From Trifolium pratense (lineage: Eukaryota; Streptophyta; Magnoliopsida; Fabales; Fabaceae): a stretch of DNA of 64,000 bases. The stretch spans positions 30,378,251-30,442,250 of the forward strand of contig NC_060062.1 of the NCBI RefSeq assembly GCF_020283565.1, read 5' to 3'. The notes under the pieces are model-generated. The model saw only the letters and a list, made by a program, of their open reading frames with translations. It made no database searches and was not told the origin of the DNA. Every line of letters starts with the position of its first letter. Position 1 is the stretch's first letter. The position numbers were made by a program, and so were the translations under genes. Positions 31,915 to 43,379 of this stretch are shown piece after piece.

Positions 31915-32406
31915 CAGGGGCGGCTTGCACATATGTGCAAGGTGTGCGACAGCATCGGGCCTCAAAATTTTGAGGGTCTCAGCTCAAAATTTTGAGGTCC
32001 TATAATATTACTTATATATTATTTATACTTATAAAATATCATATATTTATTAATAGATTAATTTTTAGGCCCTAAACTAATAGTTATATATTGTTAATGT
32101 TCATATAATATCATATGAGTATCAATAGATTAATTATCTATACTCGTAAATATAGTTTTAGTCCATTTTAACCTTTCCATAAAATTTAAACAAAGATAAT
32201 TATTTTGTATTTCTTATCCCATTTGATTTGATGCAATTGGTTTAATATTGATAATTTATATGTTTATAAGAATAAAAATGATTTTTTTATATTATACGTA
32301 ATTTAAATCGACAGTTTTTTTTAAAAAATTAAATTAAATTATTTATATTAAGGGACCACTTTTATATTTTGCACATGGCCTCCTAAAACCCGGAGACGCG
32401 CCCCTG
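31915..32406. mobile_element. Related non-autonomous hAT element
   Basis: Ends CAGGGGCGGC and GCGCCCCTG form a good terminal inverted repeat. The flanking 8 bp are GGGAAAGG and CAGAAAGG (six of eight identical), an eroded target duplication. It contains a short direct repeat, CTCAAAATTTTGAGG, near its left end (about 31967 and 31982). 492 bp, no transposase. Confidence 0.75.
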
Positions 32407-33467
32407 CAGAAAGGATCCAGAAATATGCTACTGACTATGTTAAATATAGGCCAATGAGGGCTTAGGCCCTCTATTCTATCAAAAAAAAAATATAGGCCAA
32501 TGATTGGTTATTGTGGGTATGGAATTTAGTGGATTAATATTGAGTCTCTTCTCCCTTGGAGCTTATTAGATTTCTGAGTATTTTTTACTACACTTATGTA
32601 CTAAGTGGATCTATAGTACCAGTTTATTTTCCCAGCAAATAATTGTACTGTTGCCTATGAGAAATTAGTACAATTTACTTCCTTGTGTTCATTTATTTGG
32701 TTGACTACAAATTATGATAGTTTGAAACTAAAGATATTCGTTGCTTTCAACCACCAAAACGAGTAGAGCTTGACCTTGTCCAACTATGGTAGTTTTTGAC
32801 ATTTTTATACTGGCAACAAATTAGTCTATGTGTTATAAAGAATCAAGAATCGAGCACTAATTTGTTTTTGATATGAAAATGTCAAAAACTAATTTGAGTT
32901 TATTTCAATCAATATTGAATTGTCCCGTCAAAAATTTAAAATTTGCAAGAACTAAAATGAGCCTTCACTTGAAAAAATGAACTATTGTGTGCATGTAGAT
33001 AATAACTATAAAAATGTTAAAAGAATTGTTTTCATTAAATAAAAAATGAATTAGCTCTAACAAGCATTTTATGCTCTCTTTATTGCAATGATGATTGATT
33101 TCAAGAGTTTCACGTTTTTCATTAGCTAGAGAAAATTAAAACTTATAGAAAATAAAATAAATGTTTTTATAGAATAAATGGGTCTTAGTTTTACAATTTT
33201 CATCCTCTATAAAAAAAATACATTTTTATATTAATAAAAATATATTTTGGTATTGTACCAAAAAAAAAATTGGTAAGACAAATAATTTATTTTACCACCA
33301 ACGAAGATTGAGTCTTGTGACTTGTGGGATAAACTCTTAAAATTTTGTGAACTAATGTACAAATTTCAACTAAGCTATATATATGTCCACATTTAATGTC
33401 CAACTCTAGCTACCTCGAATAAGATTACCCTGTCACCTCATTCCACTTTTTTAAATATCTTCTTTAA
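32407..33467. other. Intergenic, nothing recognised
   Basis: AT-rich sequence with homopolymer runs. No open frame with family resemblance, no RNA gene and no clear repeat structure was seen. Confidence 0.5.
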
Positions 33468-33874
33468 CGTTGTGTTTGGTTTAAAAGAAAAGGGAAAGAG
33501 AGAAAAAAAGTAGAGAGAAAGACAAGAGAAATAGCTGTTTAGACATCATAGAAATAGAGAAAAGAGATTAAATATCGGTGGATCCTACCACCTTTTTATT
33601 TCGCCACAAAATAGAGAAGAAAGTGGGAAGAGAAGTCACTTTTTGATTTATTTCCATTTTTGCCATTTACATTTTCAATTATTTACATTTTCATAACAAT
33701 TTATCAAAGACACATTTACAAGGATATAATTGTCTTTTTAAAAAACTAAACATATTTCTCTCTCTTCTTTCTCTTATATCAATCAATACATTAAATCTAA
33801 TTTATTTTTCACATTTTTCTCTCTTCTCATACTCTCTCTTACCTATTTCTCCCTTCTCACAACCAAACATACCC
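33468..33874. mobile_element. Tourist-like (PIF/Harbinger) MITE
   Basis: Terminal sequences CGTTGTGTTTGG and CCAAACATACCC are imperfect inverted repeats flanked by TAA on both sides (33465-33467 and 33875-33877), the three-base duplication typical of Tourist MITEs. The left half is rich in GA and the right half in CT, so the whole 407 bp can fold back. No coding capacity. Confidence 0.72.
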
Positions 33875-33877
33875 TAA

Positions 33878-35510
33878 AAGTCATGGTCTAACATGAAAAG
33901 ATTGAGGACTCATGTTAATCGTCAATATAACCTTTAATTTTAAGAATTGCCCCAAACATGAAAACAATCAAAAAAGAAGCAACAATAACAACAAAAAATC
34001 CAAAAACAAACTATCTATCCATACAAAGACCCAACACACAACAAAATCCACAAGACCACCCACATAACCTAGCCCGATCTTGATCCCACCGAGCCTTTAT
34101 GTTAGTTGTTGTCAGGTGTACAAATAGTTCTAATCGTTTTTTCCTATATAAAGACATAATTTCGATGGCAATGTACAAAATCCAATCACTTTTTACTTCA
34201 TTCCTTCTTGATCACATATTGACTTAAGCGCTGAAGTGCTAACATATTTTTATAGGTATCTTCTCCACCGTGATCTACTGTACTTGAAACTTGTTACCAA
34301 CATAACTAGCTACTTCAAGCCACACCTTCAGAGTTATTTTATTTCGATCGAATAAAAGTAATATATTTGTACTTTTTTTTGGGTAAAATATTTGTTAATA
34401 AACATGTTGTAAAGTCGCACATCGGTGCCATGATTTTCCATCTAAATTAATAAAAGAAGTTGTCTAAAAAAAATTGGTTGTAACTAATATTACATTCATC
34501 TGTGTGAAACGAAAGGCTCTCTTAAGTAAATTCTCGAATTCAAACTATGGATGAAGAAAATTTTAATTGAGAGAATATGTTTTATTAAAGATGGTTAGTC
34601 AAATTTTTCAATTATATTATTAAGGAACACTATATTTAATCCAATAATATATTTATCAAACCAACATAATTTTGGTTTTAAAAAATAAAAAAGGACTAGC
34701 AAACAAACAGAATTAGAGTGCCTACTGCCTATTAATGTTGATAAGGAAGGGACTTGAGAAATTTTTTTTTCCTTTCATCATCAGTTTTATCTAGTTCAAT
34801 GGTCAGTTCTGGTATCAAGTGATTTTAGTCCTCCTTTAATCACAGTTGCGGAGAATTGAACCGTGATCCTCCCTATCAAGTTCAGCGTCAATCATCACTA
34901 AACCAACTAATTATCGGTAAAACTTGAGGATTTAGATGGCAACGGTCATTATACCAAATAAGCCAAATAATAAAGAACGTGTACGTGTCTGTCCTCACAC
35001 TCTCATTCTCATGCCCATCCCTCCCTTCCTTCCAACGGTCCGTAAACTTCACAGAACCTGCTCTTGCTATCTCAATCACTGGCTGGGTCCCACTTACTGG
35101 CAAAATCTTATTGGACAATGCAAAGAAATCAAAATCTTAATCACCAAGGATGAATGAATAATAAATAATTGAGGAAGCACTTGCAGTATTTAAGTCAAAC
35201 TTCATAAAACACTCTTTCCACACCGATAGTACAGTCTTTTTATTTCATTTTTTTAATTCATTCACACTTATCCAACACCAATTTTTCTATTTTTACATAT
35301 ATCTAAATTACATTCTTACCCCCGACTTTTTAATTCATCTATATGATTCCTTCATTTTTACTTTTTTAGTGATATCACACGTTATATTTGAGTCAACATT
35401 CAAATTACGTTTTAATGCAATTTAAAGTTACCGTTTCTCCTCTGTAATTCAAAGTAGTAGTTCAAAGTAGTTATGCTTTACAATTCAAATTGAAATTTAA
35501 TGCATGTTTG
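33878..35510. other. Intergenic, nothing firm recognised
   Basis: Short open frames near 34888-35157 on both strands show no family resemblance. No tRNA, repeat array or element boundary was identified. Confidence 0.4.
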
Positions 35511-36660
35511 GATTCTCCAAATTACAATAGATCACCATTGCGGTGTCCGACACTCGTATGATACTCATATGACATGTGTCGGATTACTTAGACCGGTGTC
35601 AAAAAAACTCAATTTTTCTTTTACTTTGACATTCCTTTGATCGATGTCCGATAACCGTAAAATATTTGTACAACACGTGTCGGACAAGTGTCCCCGAAAA
35701 AATTGTTTTTTCTTTATTTATACTCTCGTTAGGCACAATCTATAAATGTTAAAGATGTGTCGAAACAATAATATTGATCAAATGAATGATTGAAGATATT
35801 ACATTTTGATTACAATATTTTTAGTTTGGCCTAACTACACATTTGGTCCCTTACGTTTATTTTAGGTTTTAAGTTAGTCCTTTCCGTCAATTTTGTCAAT
35901 GTGACAACCAATTTGCATATGTGGACAGACACGTGACACTTGGATACATTGACACGTGTATTGTTCAAACGATGTTAGTGACAAAACTAACGGAAATGAC
36001 TAACTTGAAACCTAAAATAAACGTAAGAGACCAAATTGATACTTTTTAAACGTAAGAGACCAAATTGAAACCTAAAATAAACGTAAGAGACCAAATGTGT
36101 AGTTAAATATTTTAGTTTTTTCGATAATACATGGATAAATAAAGGTAAAATATTACCATCTCTTGTTTCAAAACTTTTTTAAGAAATAACTTGTTCAACT
36201 TAGATTTACATGTATATATTTTGACTTTCAATTTATATCGTTTATAAATGTGTAGCGGTGTCGGTGTCCTATATTTTTTACAATAGAGATGTTGCGGTGT
36301 CCGTGTCAGAGTCCGTGCTTCATAGATATTAAGTGCATTTCGTCAAAAAAAAAAAAATCCATACTAAGTGCATGTTTATGGTCGGTGGCGGAACCATAAA
36401 GTAAAACTCGGGGGCCACTAAATTATATTTTATACAAAAATCTAAAGTAATAAAAAATACAAATTTGATCATAAAAAAATTAAATTGCATACCCTAAATA
36501 ATATTCTACGTGTGCGACTCGAAATTATCAGTGATTTACCTTAAACAATTACTTATACAAAACTCGGGGGCCACTAAATTATATATTTTATAGGGTCAGC
36601 GAGAGTAGAACTCACAACCCTAGTATGTATAGGCGTGACCTTGTCCGTTAGAAACCACTG
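35511..36660. repeat. Nested MITE-like repeats
   Basis: A GTGTCCGACACTCG-type repeat frames the left side (about 35535-35720) and the right side (about 36250-36335). Between them lies a second element, 35832-36105, with inverted ends of about 40 bp (TAACTACACATTTGGTC and its complement) and an internal near-duplicate unit around ACGTAAGAGACC. Further right, AACTCGGGGGCCACTAAATT occurs twice (about 36406 and 36561), part of another degenerate element. No coding sequence. Confidence 0.55.
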
Positions 36661-36798
36661 AGTTACACATACATTCTATTAATTCTTGCTTGCAAACAAA
36701 TATATAGTTTTAATGTATAAAGATACCAAGGGCATTAAAGTAATTTTCATTTTTTCGGGGATGGTCGTGGCCCACCCCAGCCGTCGTCGGAAGTTGAC

Positions 36799-37133
36799 AT
36801 GGAGCGTCTATCGTTTTCATCAGATGATTTATTTGATCATATATCTCTGTCGTTCGAAGTATCAGATACTCCCCCTCACATTGCTCAGGCTCTACCTCAA
36901 TTAGAAGCTCCTTCGGAAGCGGCTGCTACTCAACCTCTTCCTCTGGTGGAAAGGAAATATCGTCTTTGGTTGACTGACCTCATTGTGGTGTTATATGCGG
37001 CAATCTTAATAGTTGCGATGGGCATCAACAATTGCCCAAAACACACATATCCTACCAAGGCGTGTTTTCACTCCGGTCGATTCACATTTCAACCAACCGA
37101 TCAGAATCCGTTGTTTAGTCCATCTCATGCAAC
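36799..37133 (+). pseudogene. Orphan first exon of a rhomboid-family gene
   Basis: The first exon encodes about 111 residues: a variable N-terminus, a first transmembrane segment (WLTDLIVVLYAAILIVAMGI), then NNCP and the GRFTFQPTDQNPLFSPS motif typical of plant rhomboid (RBL) proteins before their catalytic domain. The start codon and donor (GTAAGT at 37134-37139) are intact. I find none of the downstream exons encoding the catalytic Ser/His core; a possible acceptor at about 37677 leads after four codons to a stop. Known plant members are intramembrane serine proteases of secretory membranes. This copy is probably a gene fragment. Confidence 0.65.
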
Positions 37134-37139
37134 GTAAGT

Positions 37140-39080
37140 GTTTTTTTAATCCAAGTTTAAGAGTCACTACTATAGCATAAACAATTTAGTCCTCAAATAT
37201 ACTTTTCGTTAAATCCAAGTTTAATCTTTGACTTTGATTTTAGATAAACAATTTAGTCCTCAGATATACTTTCCGTGCATATACATTATTAACTTACAAT
37301 TGATTTTAGTTCATTTTAAATAACTTGAGTGTGTTTTAGTTGTTTACTCTTTTTTAAACTTTATTTATTTATATTAATTATATAATTTATTTATTTTAGC
37401 ACTGATGTGCGCACGCGCACACACACTAAGCACGAACATGCGCACACTAAACATATCTTAAAAATAACAATTTAATAATATACATTGGTTTAACAACAAA
37501 GACTATCAAACAATTTTTTGAATAATCTACTGGTTATTCTATTCTAAGCCGACTACTTACTAGTTTTAATTCAAATATTTTGAATCACATGATACTCAAT
37601 TGTATAATGAATATTTTGAATAACATGATACTCAATTTTAATTCTAAGAAGATTGTATTGGGGGTGGGGTGTTTCAGATTGAAGTACTAACAACGAAAAT
37701 ACTTAAATTAGCAGGTAAACTTAGAATGAAAACTTTTTAGATGCGAAATTTTTAGGAATTGTTTAGAATCCTCTCTTTGTTCCTATTTAATATTCTACAT
37801 TCTAGCTCTCAACAATAAAAATGCTAATTCCTTAGCTCATCCATCTCGATACAAACCTAAAATTTAAAGGACCTATGAATGCATTTTGCCTATAATATAC
37901 ATATGTTGGTTATGACTAGAATAAAATGGGATTGTAGGTCGATAATTGATTTTCTCTTTAAAAATGCAAAACAAAGTGCTAAACTGGTTGTCTCACTTAG
38001 CGAGCACCTTGCTTGGCTAAGCGAGCGTATCAGAACAGAACTCTTCATAATCAATATTTTAAATAACGTAATAATATTATGCGATTAGAATGTTAATAAC
38101 GCTCAGGAAATTAGGTTTCAGGAATCAGAACAGTTTAGAATTACCCCGGGGAAGGTTTTATTTTCTTTTCTTTTGGGCATGATATCTTAGAATATTAAGT
38201 TAGAATATGTCAATCAGGAAAATTTATGTCAGAGGAGTCTCCACTAGGCGGAACGGACGTATATACCTATCCAACTCCGCGTTAGATAGTCACCCCGAGA
38301 CCGGCTTGCCTCAGAGTGTACTTGATGGTTACAATGAACAAGATAATAATAAGTGTTACTCCCTTTACTGCTTTATATTATTATGTCATGATAACATCAT
38401 ATTATGTTAGAAACTGACATTCAGGTGCCCTCGGTGTAGTCACCATTAGTTGGGTAGCAGGAGTTCACTGAGGCTAGTAGTCTTATCTCACGCCTACTTA
38501 TTTTGTTCATACAACAGGTTAAGCGAATCATCGTGGTTGAGGATCGTGAAGTTCAAGTACTTAGATTACACTTTGTGCTGACGTCATGTTATTCTTATAT
38601 TTTATATAAGAATTAGTTATGTTATCTTCTGTTATTACAAGATTTATTTTATTCATTATTTTAGTTGTTAGCTGAACTACGAATTCCTTTCATGGACATA
38701 TGTAATCCTAACCATGTATTTGGACTTTATGCAATGTAATTTTATTGTATCCCTTTTATCATTGGCACAATTTGTCTATCAAACATCATACAAGATAAAA
38801 AGTTGTTCGATACCTTAAAAATTTGTCGTTTGTTCCATTAAATACTTACCTTTTATAAATCAAACAAACTCGAAGTTTTTTGTTTCTACATTTTCCAACT
38901 CATATTCAAATTAAAACCTCCATATAAAGTTAGAAAAGACTCAACATCATCAAATATCCCAAATACTTTTTGCTAATTCTGAATTATGTTTCAAAATTAA
39001 GTACACGTTAACACGATATCAAAACAAAAAAGAGTGAATAGATGAGCACAACAATGTTCGTCTACTCGTTAGTGTTCTTA
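37140..39080. other. Region beyond the rhomboid fragment; repeat-derived in part
   Basis: No rhomboid catalytic exon was found. The stretch about 38110-38620 has the higher GC content and phrasing of an LTR fragment, but no paired copy is in the window. The rest is AT-rich and unassigned. Confidence 0.35.
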
Positions 39081-39420
39081 AATGGCTAGGTGATCAAGGT
39101 GCTCTTCATAAAAATGCACTCTCACATGACCATCCGTTTATAGGTTTACATGTCTGGTATCTGAAGATTAAAGAAAGTTTTCGTGTTATTTGGTTGACAA
39201 CAATTAGAAGGATTTGGAAACCTCATAATGATTTCTTGTTTAATAATAAATCTTTTGATTGCGACCTTGTACTTGATCAAATAAAGGTCCAATTGGTGCA
39301 TGGTGGTTTATAGTGAAGGTCAAGTTTTTTGAGTGTGCCCTAGCAATGTAATATTTAAATTCTTTGGCATGTTTGGGTTTGAGGGATGTTTAACTTTTGT
39401 AATTTTAGACGTTGGTGTGT
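39081..39420 (+). pseudogene. L1-type LINE 3' end relic
   Basis: The plus strand encodes a stretch ending a typical plant LINE ORF2 (FRVIWLTTIRRIWKPHNDFLFNN ... VLDQIKV), followed by an in-frame stop and a 3' UTR-like tail. It is 5' truncated, as is usual for LINE copies; no target duplication was identified. Confidence 0.6.
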
Positions 39421-39914
39421 TGTTGCTATGGTACAACCATCAAGCATGATGTTTTATGTTGCTTAGGTGTGGATGTGCGCACTTGTAGCTCGTAGCTAAA
39501 TTTTGGGTTCTTTATGAGAAATTATTAATGTGACTCTTAATTTTCTTTAGTTTGTGCAGATCTTATGTTAAACCACGATGATTTTGTTTAATATGTGAAT
39601 ATTTTTAGTTGCTTAATTTTTTTATTATTATCCTAACTTAACTTTTAATGACATTTTTCATAGCCTAACTTCTATTTTAACATAGCATAAAAACTACCGT
39701 ATAATTTTAACAAATATTTTAAGGATTAATAACCAGCACATATTTTTTTACATAATCATCCAATGTCTATCACATCATATCACTTTGACAAATATCTATA
39801 TATAAATATGATGAAGTTTTATTCGAAACGAAAAAAATATGATGAGAAGATTTTCCTAAAAATTAAAGAAATATATAATTTTTATTTAAAGTAGAGAAAA
39901 AGAGGAGGAATCCG

Positions 39915-40477
39915 TTGACTCCAAGAGTAAGTTTTCATTGACTTATTCCGCTTAATAACTCGATATCGGTATTATATTTTTTTTTTAAAAAAGATATGAT
40001 GAGATAACTAGTCAAACAAAATATATTTTACTACAAAAAAAATATCATTACACAACCATAAATTATTTTTTTTACGTACCCGAATTACTTACTTACTTTT
40101 TTTTTTTGAAACAATTACTTACTATAATCGAATCTTTGACCAATAAATATATTTAGATGTGTCATAAAATAGTAGCCACAAGGACAAATTAGACTTTCCA
40201 TACCAAAAGAATAGCATGGTCAAAGAACGTTTAAAATTTGACTTGGAAGAAAGAAACTATAGCTGTGTGTTAGTAAGTTTATTCACATCACAAATAACAC
40301 GCAAATAAAATTCAGTGGGTCCCACATTACAACCCTATTAACACACAACACAACACAATAATTCTCCTTTAAATAGCCTCTTAATCCTTTCTTTCTTCTT
40401 TCTTATAAGATCCAACACAAACCAACGGTAACACAAACAAAGACCAATTCCAACGTTAAATTATTCATCATTTGACT
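39915..40477. promoter_or_regulatory. W-box-rich region upstream of the PP2C gene
   Basis: Seven TTGAC[C/T] cores on either strand: 39915-39920, 39938-39943, 40010-40015, 40136-40141, 40218-40223, 40238-40243 and 40472-40477 (the last probably in the 5' UTR). A TATA-like TTTAAATAG is at about 40367-40375, roughly 155 bp before the start codon. W boxes bind WRKY factors; stress or wound induction is therefore plausible but inferred. Confidence 0.5.
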
Positions 40478-40528
40478 CAAAAAAAAAAAAAAAAAAAAAA
40501 AAAACATTGAGAACAAGAACAAAAAAAC

Positions 40529-43379
40529 ATGACTTGTTCCGTCGCAGTTTCGAATTCACCGGTGTTTTCACCATCATCATCTCTTTTCTGCAACAAATCT
40601 TCAATCAAATCTTCTTCTTCATCTTCTGAAACACTAACGTTATCTTTATCTCATCTTAAACCTATTAACTCTTCTTCAAATTCTTCTTGTTCTTCTCCTT
40701 CTCCTTGTTCTTCACCTTCTTCACCTTTTTGTCTTCGATTACCGAAACTACCCTCGGTTTTTTCATCCAATAATAACAATAACTCTGCGTCTTCAAATGA
40801 TGCTGTTTTGAAGAGGAAACGACCGACAAGGCTTGATATACCTGTTTGTTCTTCTCTTACTTTTGGTGTTCCGGCGAATCCGTCTGCGGTGGCGCGTGAT
40901 GTTGTTGAAGCTGGGGGAGATGGGTATTCTGTTTATTGTAAGAGAGGGAGGAGAGAGTATATGGAAGATCGTTTTACTGCTGGAGATAATCTTCGCGGTG
41001 AAAATAATTTGGTAAGAAAATTTTCAGCTTTTTTTATTTATTTTATGAATAGAATATTTAGTGGTTGATTTTGATTGTGGTGTGTTTTTGACTTTTGTCA
41101 ACTGGGGTTGTGTAAAGTTTGAAAATTTATTTCTTAATTTGATCTGGTCTGATTGGATTGAAAATTTTAGAGCTTTTGAAGAATTGTTATAATTTTTTTG
41201 GTATGTTTTGTTGTTAAGTTCTGGAATTATTGCTGTATATGGAAAATTGAGATTACTTTATGAAGGTGGAAAAAGTCAAATTTAAGCTGAATTTGGAAAA
41301 TTGAAATTAGTTTATGAAGTTGGAAAAGTCAATTTTAGCTGCTATGAAATTTTAGTTTTTGTGTTTTTTTTGAGAAAGTATCTTGGTTTATGTTTTTTTT
41401 TCTCAACTTATTCATATTTTGTGTCATGAGATTGATTTCTAATATGCTTGCTTCTTGTTTCTAATGACTAAGTTATAGATGTGAATTGTATAAAATCTAA
41501 CTTGTAGGAGTTTATTTTGCGTTTATTGCAGGCTTTTTTTGGCGTATTTGATGGCCATGGAGGTGCCAAAGCTGCTGAATTTGCGGCAAATAACTTAGAA
41601 AAGAACATCTTGGATGAGGTGATCATGAGTGATGAAGAAGATGTTGAGGAGGCTGTGAAGCGCGGTTACCTCAATACCGATTCTGAGTTCATGAAAAAAG
41701 ATCTTCATGGTGGAGCTTGTTCTGTAACAGCATTGATTAGGAATGGTAACTTAATTGTATCTAACGCCGGTGATTGCCGTGCTGTAATTAGTAAAGGAGG
41801 GGTTGCAGAGGCCCTAACATCTGATCACCGACCTTCGAGGGAAGACGAAAGGGATAGAATTGAAACACTGGTAAATTTTCTGACCATTGCAGTGGTTTCT
41901 CTTTTTATATGCGGTTTATTGAAAGTGAAACCAATGTTTGAGTTTGGTTTTGTTGGTTCTTATTCTTATGTATTGAAATGGGTTTTGCAGGGTGGTTATG
42001 TTGATTTATGTCGCGGTGTTTGGAGGATTCAAGGATCTCTTGCTGTATCTAGAAGTATCGGAGATCGACACCTGAAACAATGGGTGACAGCTGAGCCTGA
42101 GACTAAAGTTATTAGAATTGAACCTGAACATGACTTGTTAATATTAGCTTCAGATGGATTATGGGATAAGGTAAATTCATTGCCATGTTCTTTATTATGT
42201 CAGGGCCGTATATGAGGGAGGGCGAAGAGGGCGACCGCCCTAGGTCCCTAAACATTAGGGGCCTAAAATAATTTTTTTTAGGAATATATTGTATATGCCA
42301 ATAAAATAAAATAAATAAATACCAAAATTTTTAGGTGTTGAAAATAATATGTCTAAGTATTTTTTGAAGATTTTAAATTTAAATATATTTTAGGTTTATA
42401 TTTACAATAATATATGTAAGAAGTTACAATCTAAATCAATGCACACTTTGGAAAATATAGAAACGAAGGTTTTGCATCTAGCATGAATATTTTCAAAAGT
42501 ATTTTATTTGAGATATGAGTATAGAGCCGACACTTCCAACAAAGAGTCGTAGCTTTAGAAAATACAATCACCCGAGGTATCTTTTAGAGTCAATTATTTT
42601 TTTGGTGGTTGTTGATATGACAATAACTTGATTAATAAATATATTTGAGCAGTTAGAAGTATTTGAAAGTATTTTTATTTGATACAAAAATATTGAAATC
42701 ATTAGATAATGATGAATTAAAAAAATCTTGCACAATTTTTAAGTCTGCTTTTTGTTATAAGAATTTGTCAGAAGTTGATGTGAATGATTTTTTTTTTTTT
42801 TTATGAAATTGAAAGTGTTGCAAATGTGTTGATGTGAACAATTGAAATTTTTCAATTTGTCAAAGTCATAGATTGTTATCCAAATGTTGCGGTTGTTTAT
42901 CGAATTCTCTTAACTATAGAAGCAATTGTTGTTTTCTATAGAAAGAAGTTTTAAAAATGCTCACAAGAAGTGTTTTATACAAGTATTTTGATATTAAATA
43001 AGAACTTCAATATTAGTTTGGAATTCAATTTTTTTATACCATTTATAGTTAGGCCCAAATTATAAATTCGAGGCCACCAAAATCATATAAACGGGCCTGC
43101 ATTATGTCAGCGTTTGTCAAATGCGATTCTGAATGAATTTTGTTTTGTTAAACACTTTTCTTTTGAAACTATTGAATAATTAACTGATCAAGTTTCTTTT
43201 TCTGATTCTGATTTCAGGTTAGTAACCAGGAAGCAGTAGACACTGCTCTTCAATTCTGCGTAGGAAACAACAAACAACAAGCATTGTTAGCCTGTAAAAA
43301 GCTTGCAGAGTTGGCTGTTTCGCGCGGCTCATTGGATGACACAAGTGTTATGCTGATCAAATTGAAACAATATATTTAA
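40529..43379 (+). CDS. Protein phosphatase 2C, MP2C/AP2C type, 4 exons
   Basis: Exons 40529-41011, 41532-41870, 41991-42170 and 43218-43379 give 1164 nt and 387 residues, all with normal splice sites. The N-terminus is Ser-rich and includes a poly-Asn run. A basic-hydrophobic kinase-interaction motif, KRKRPTRLDIP, lies at residues 95-105, just before the PP2C domain (about 130-385). Metal-binding motifs are all present: MED at 145-147, DGHGG at 168-172, ASDGLWD around Asp329 and LDDTS with Asp375. It is a Mn/Mg-dependent Ser/Thr phosphatase; related alfalfa MP2C and Arabidopsis AP2C proteins dephosphorylate stress MAP kinases through such a docking motif. Intron 3 holds a hAT element starting 30 bp after the exon 3 donor. 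The gene looks intact. Confidence 0.93.
42201..43099 (+). mobile_element. hAT element in intron 3 of the PP2C gene
   Basis: Ends CAGGGCCGTA and ACGGGCCTG form a terminal inverted repeat; the flanking 8 bp are TATTATGT (42193-42200) and CATTATGT (43100-43107), seven of eight identical. The 899-bp body carries a broken transposase C-terminal relic (CYPNVAVVYRILLTIEA, about 42875-42930, matching the hAT dimerisation region). It is the same family as the hAT remnant at 11488-24781. It leaves the PP2C splice sites untouched. Confidence 0.82.

Noticed and set aside
35832..36105. MULE with 9-bp target duplication
   Set aside because: AATATTTT-AGTTT-like sequence occurs on both sides but not directly at matching ends; kept as an unclassified MITE-like repeat.
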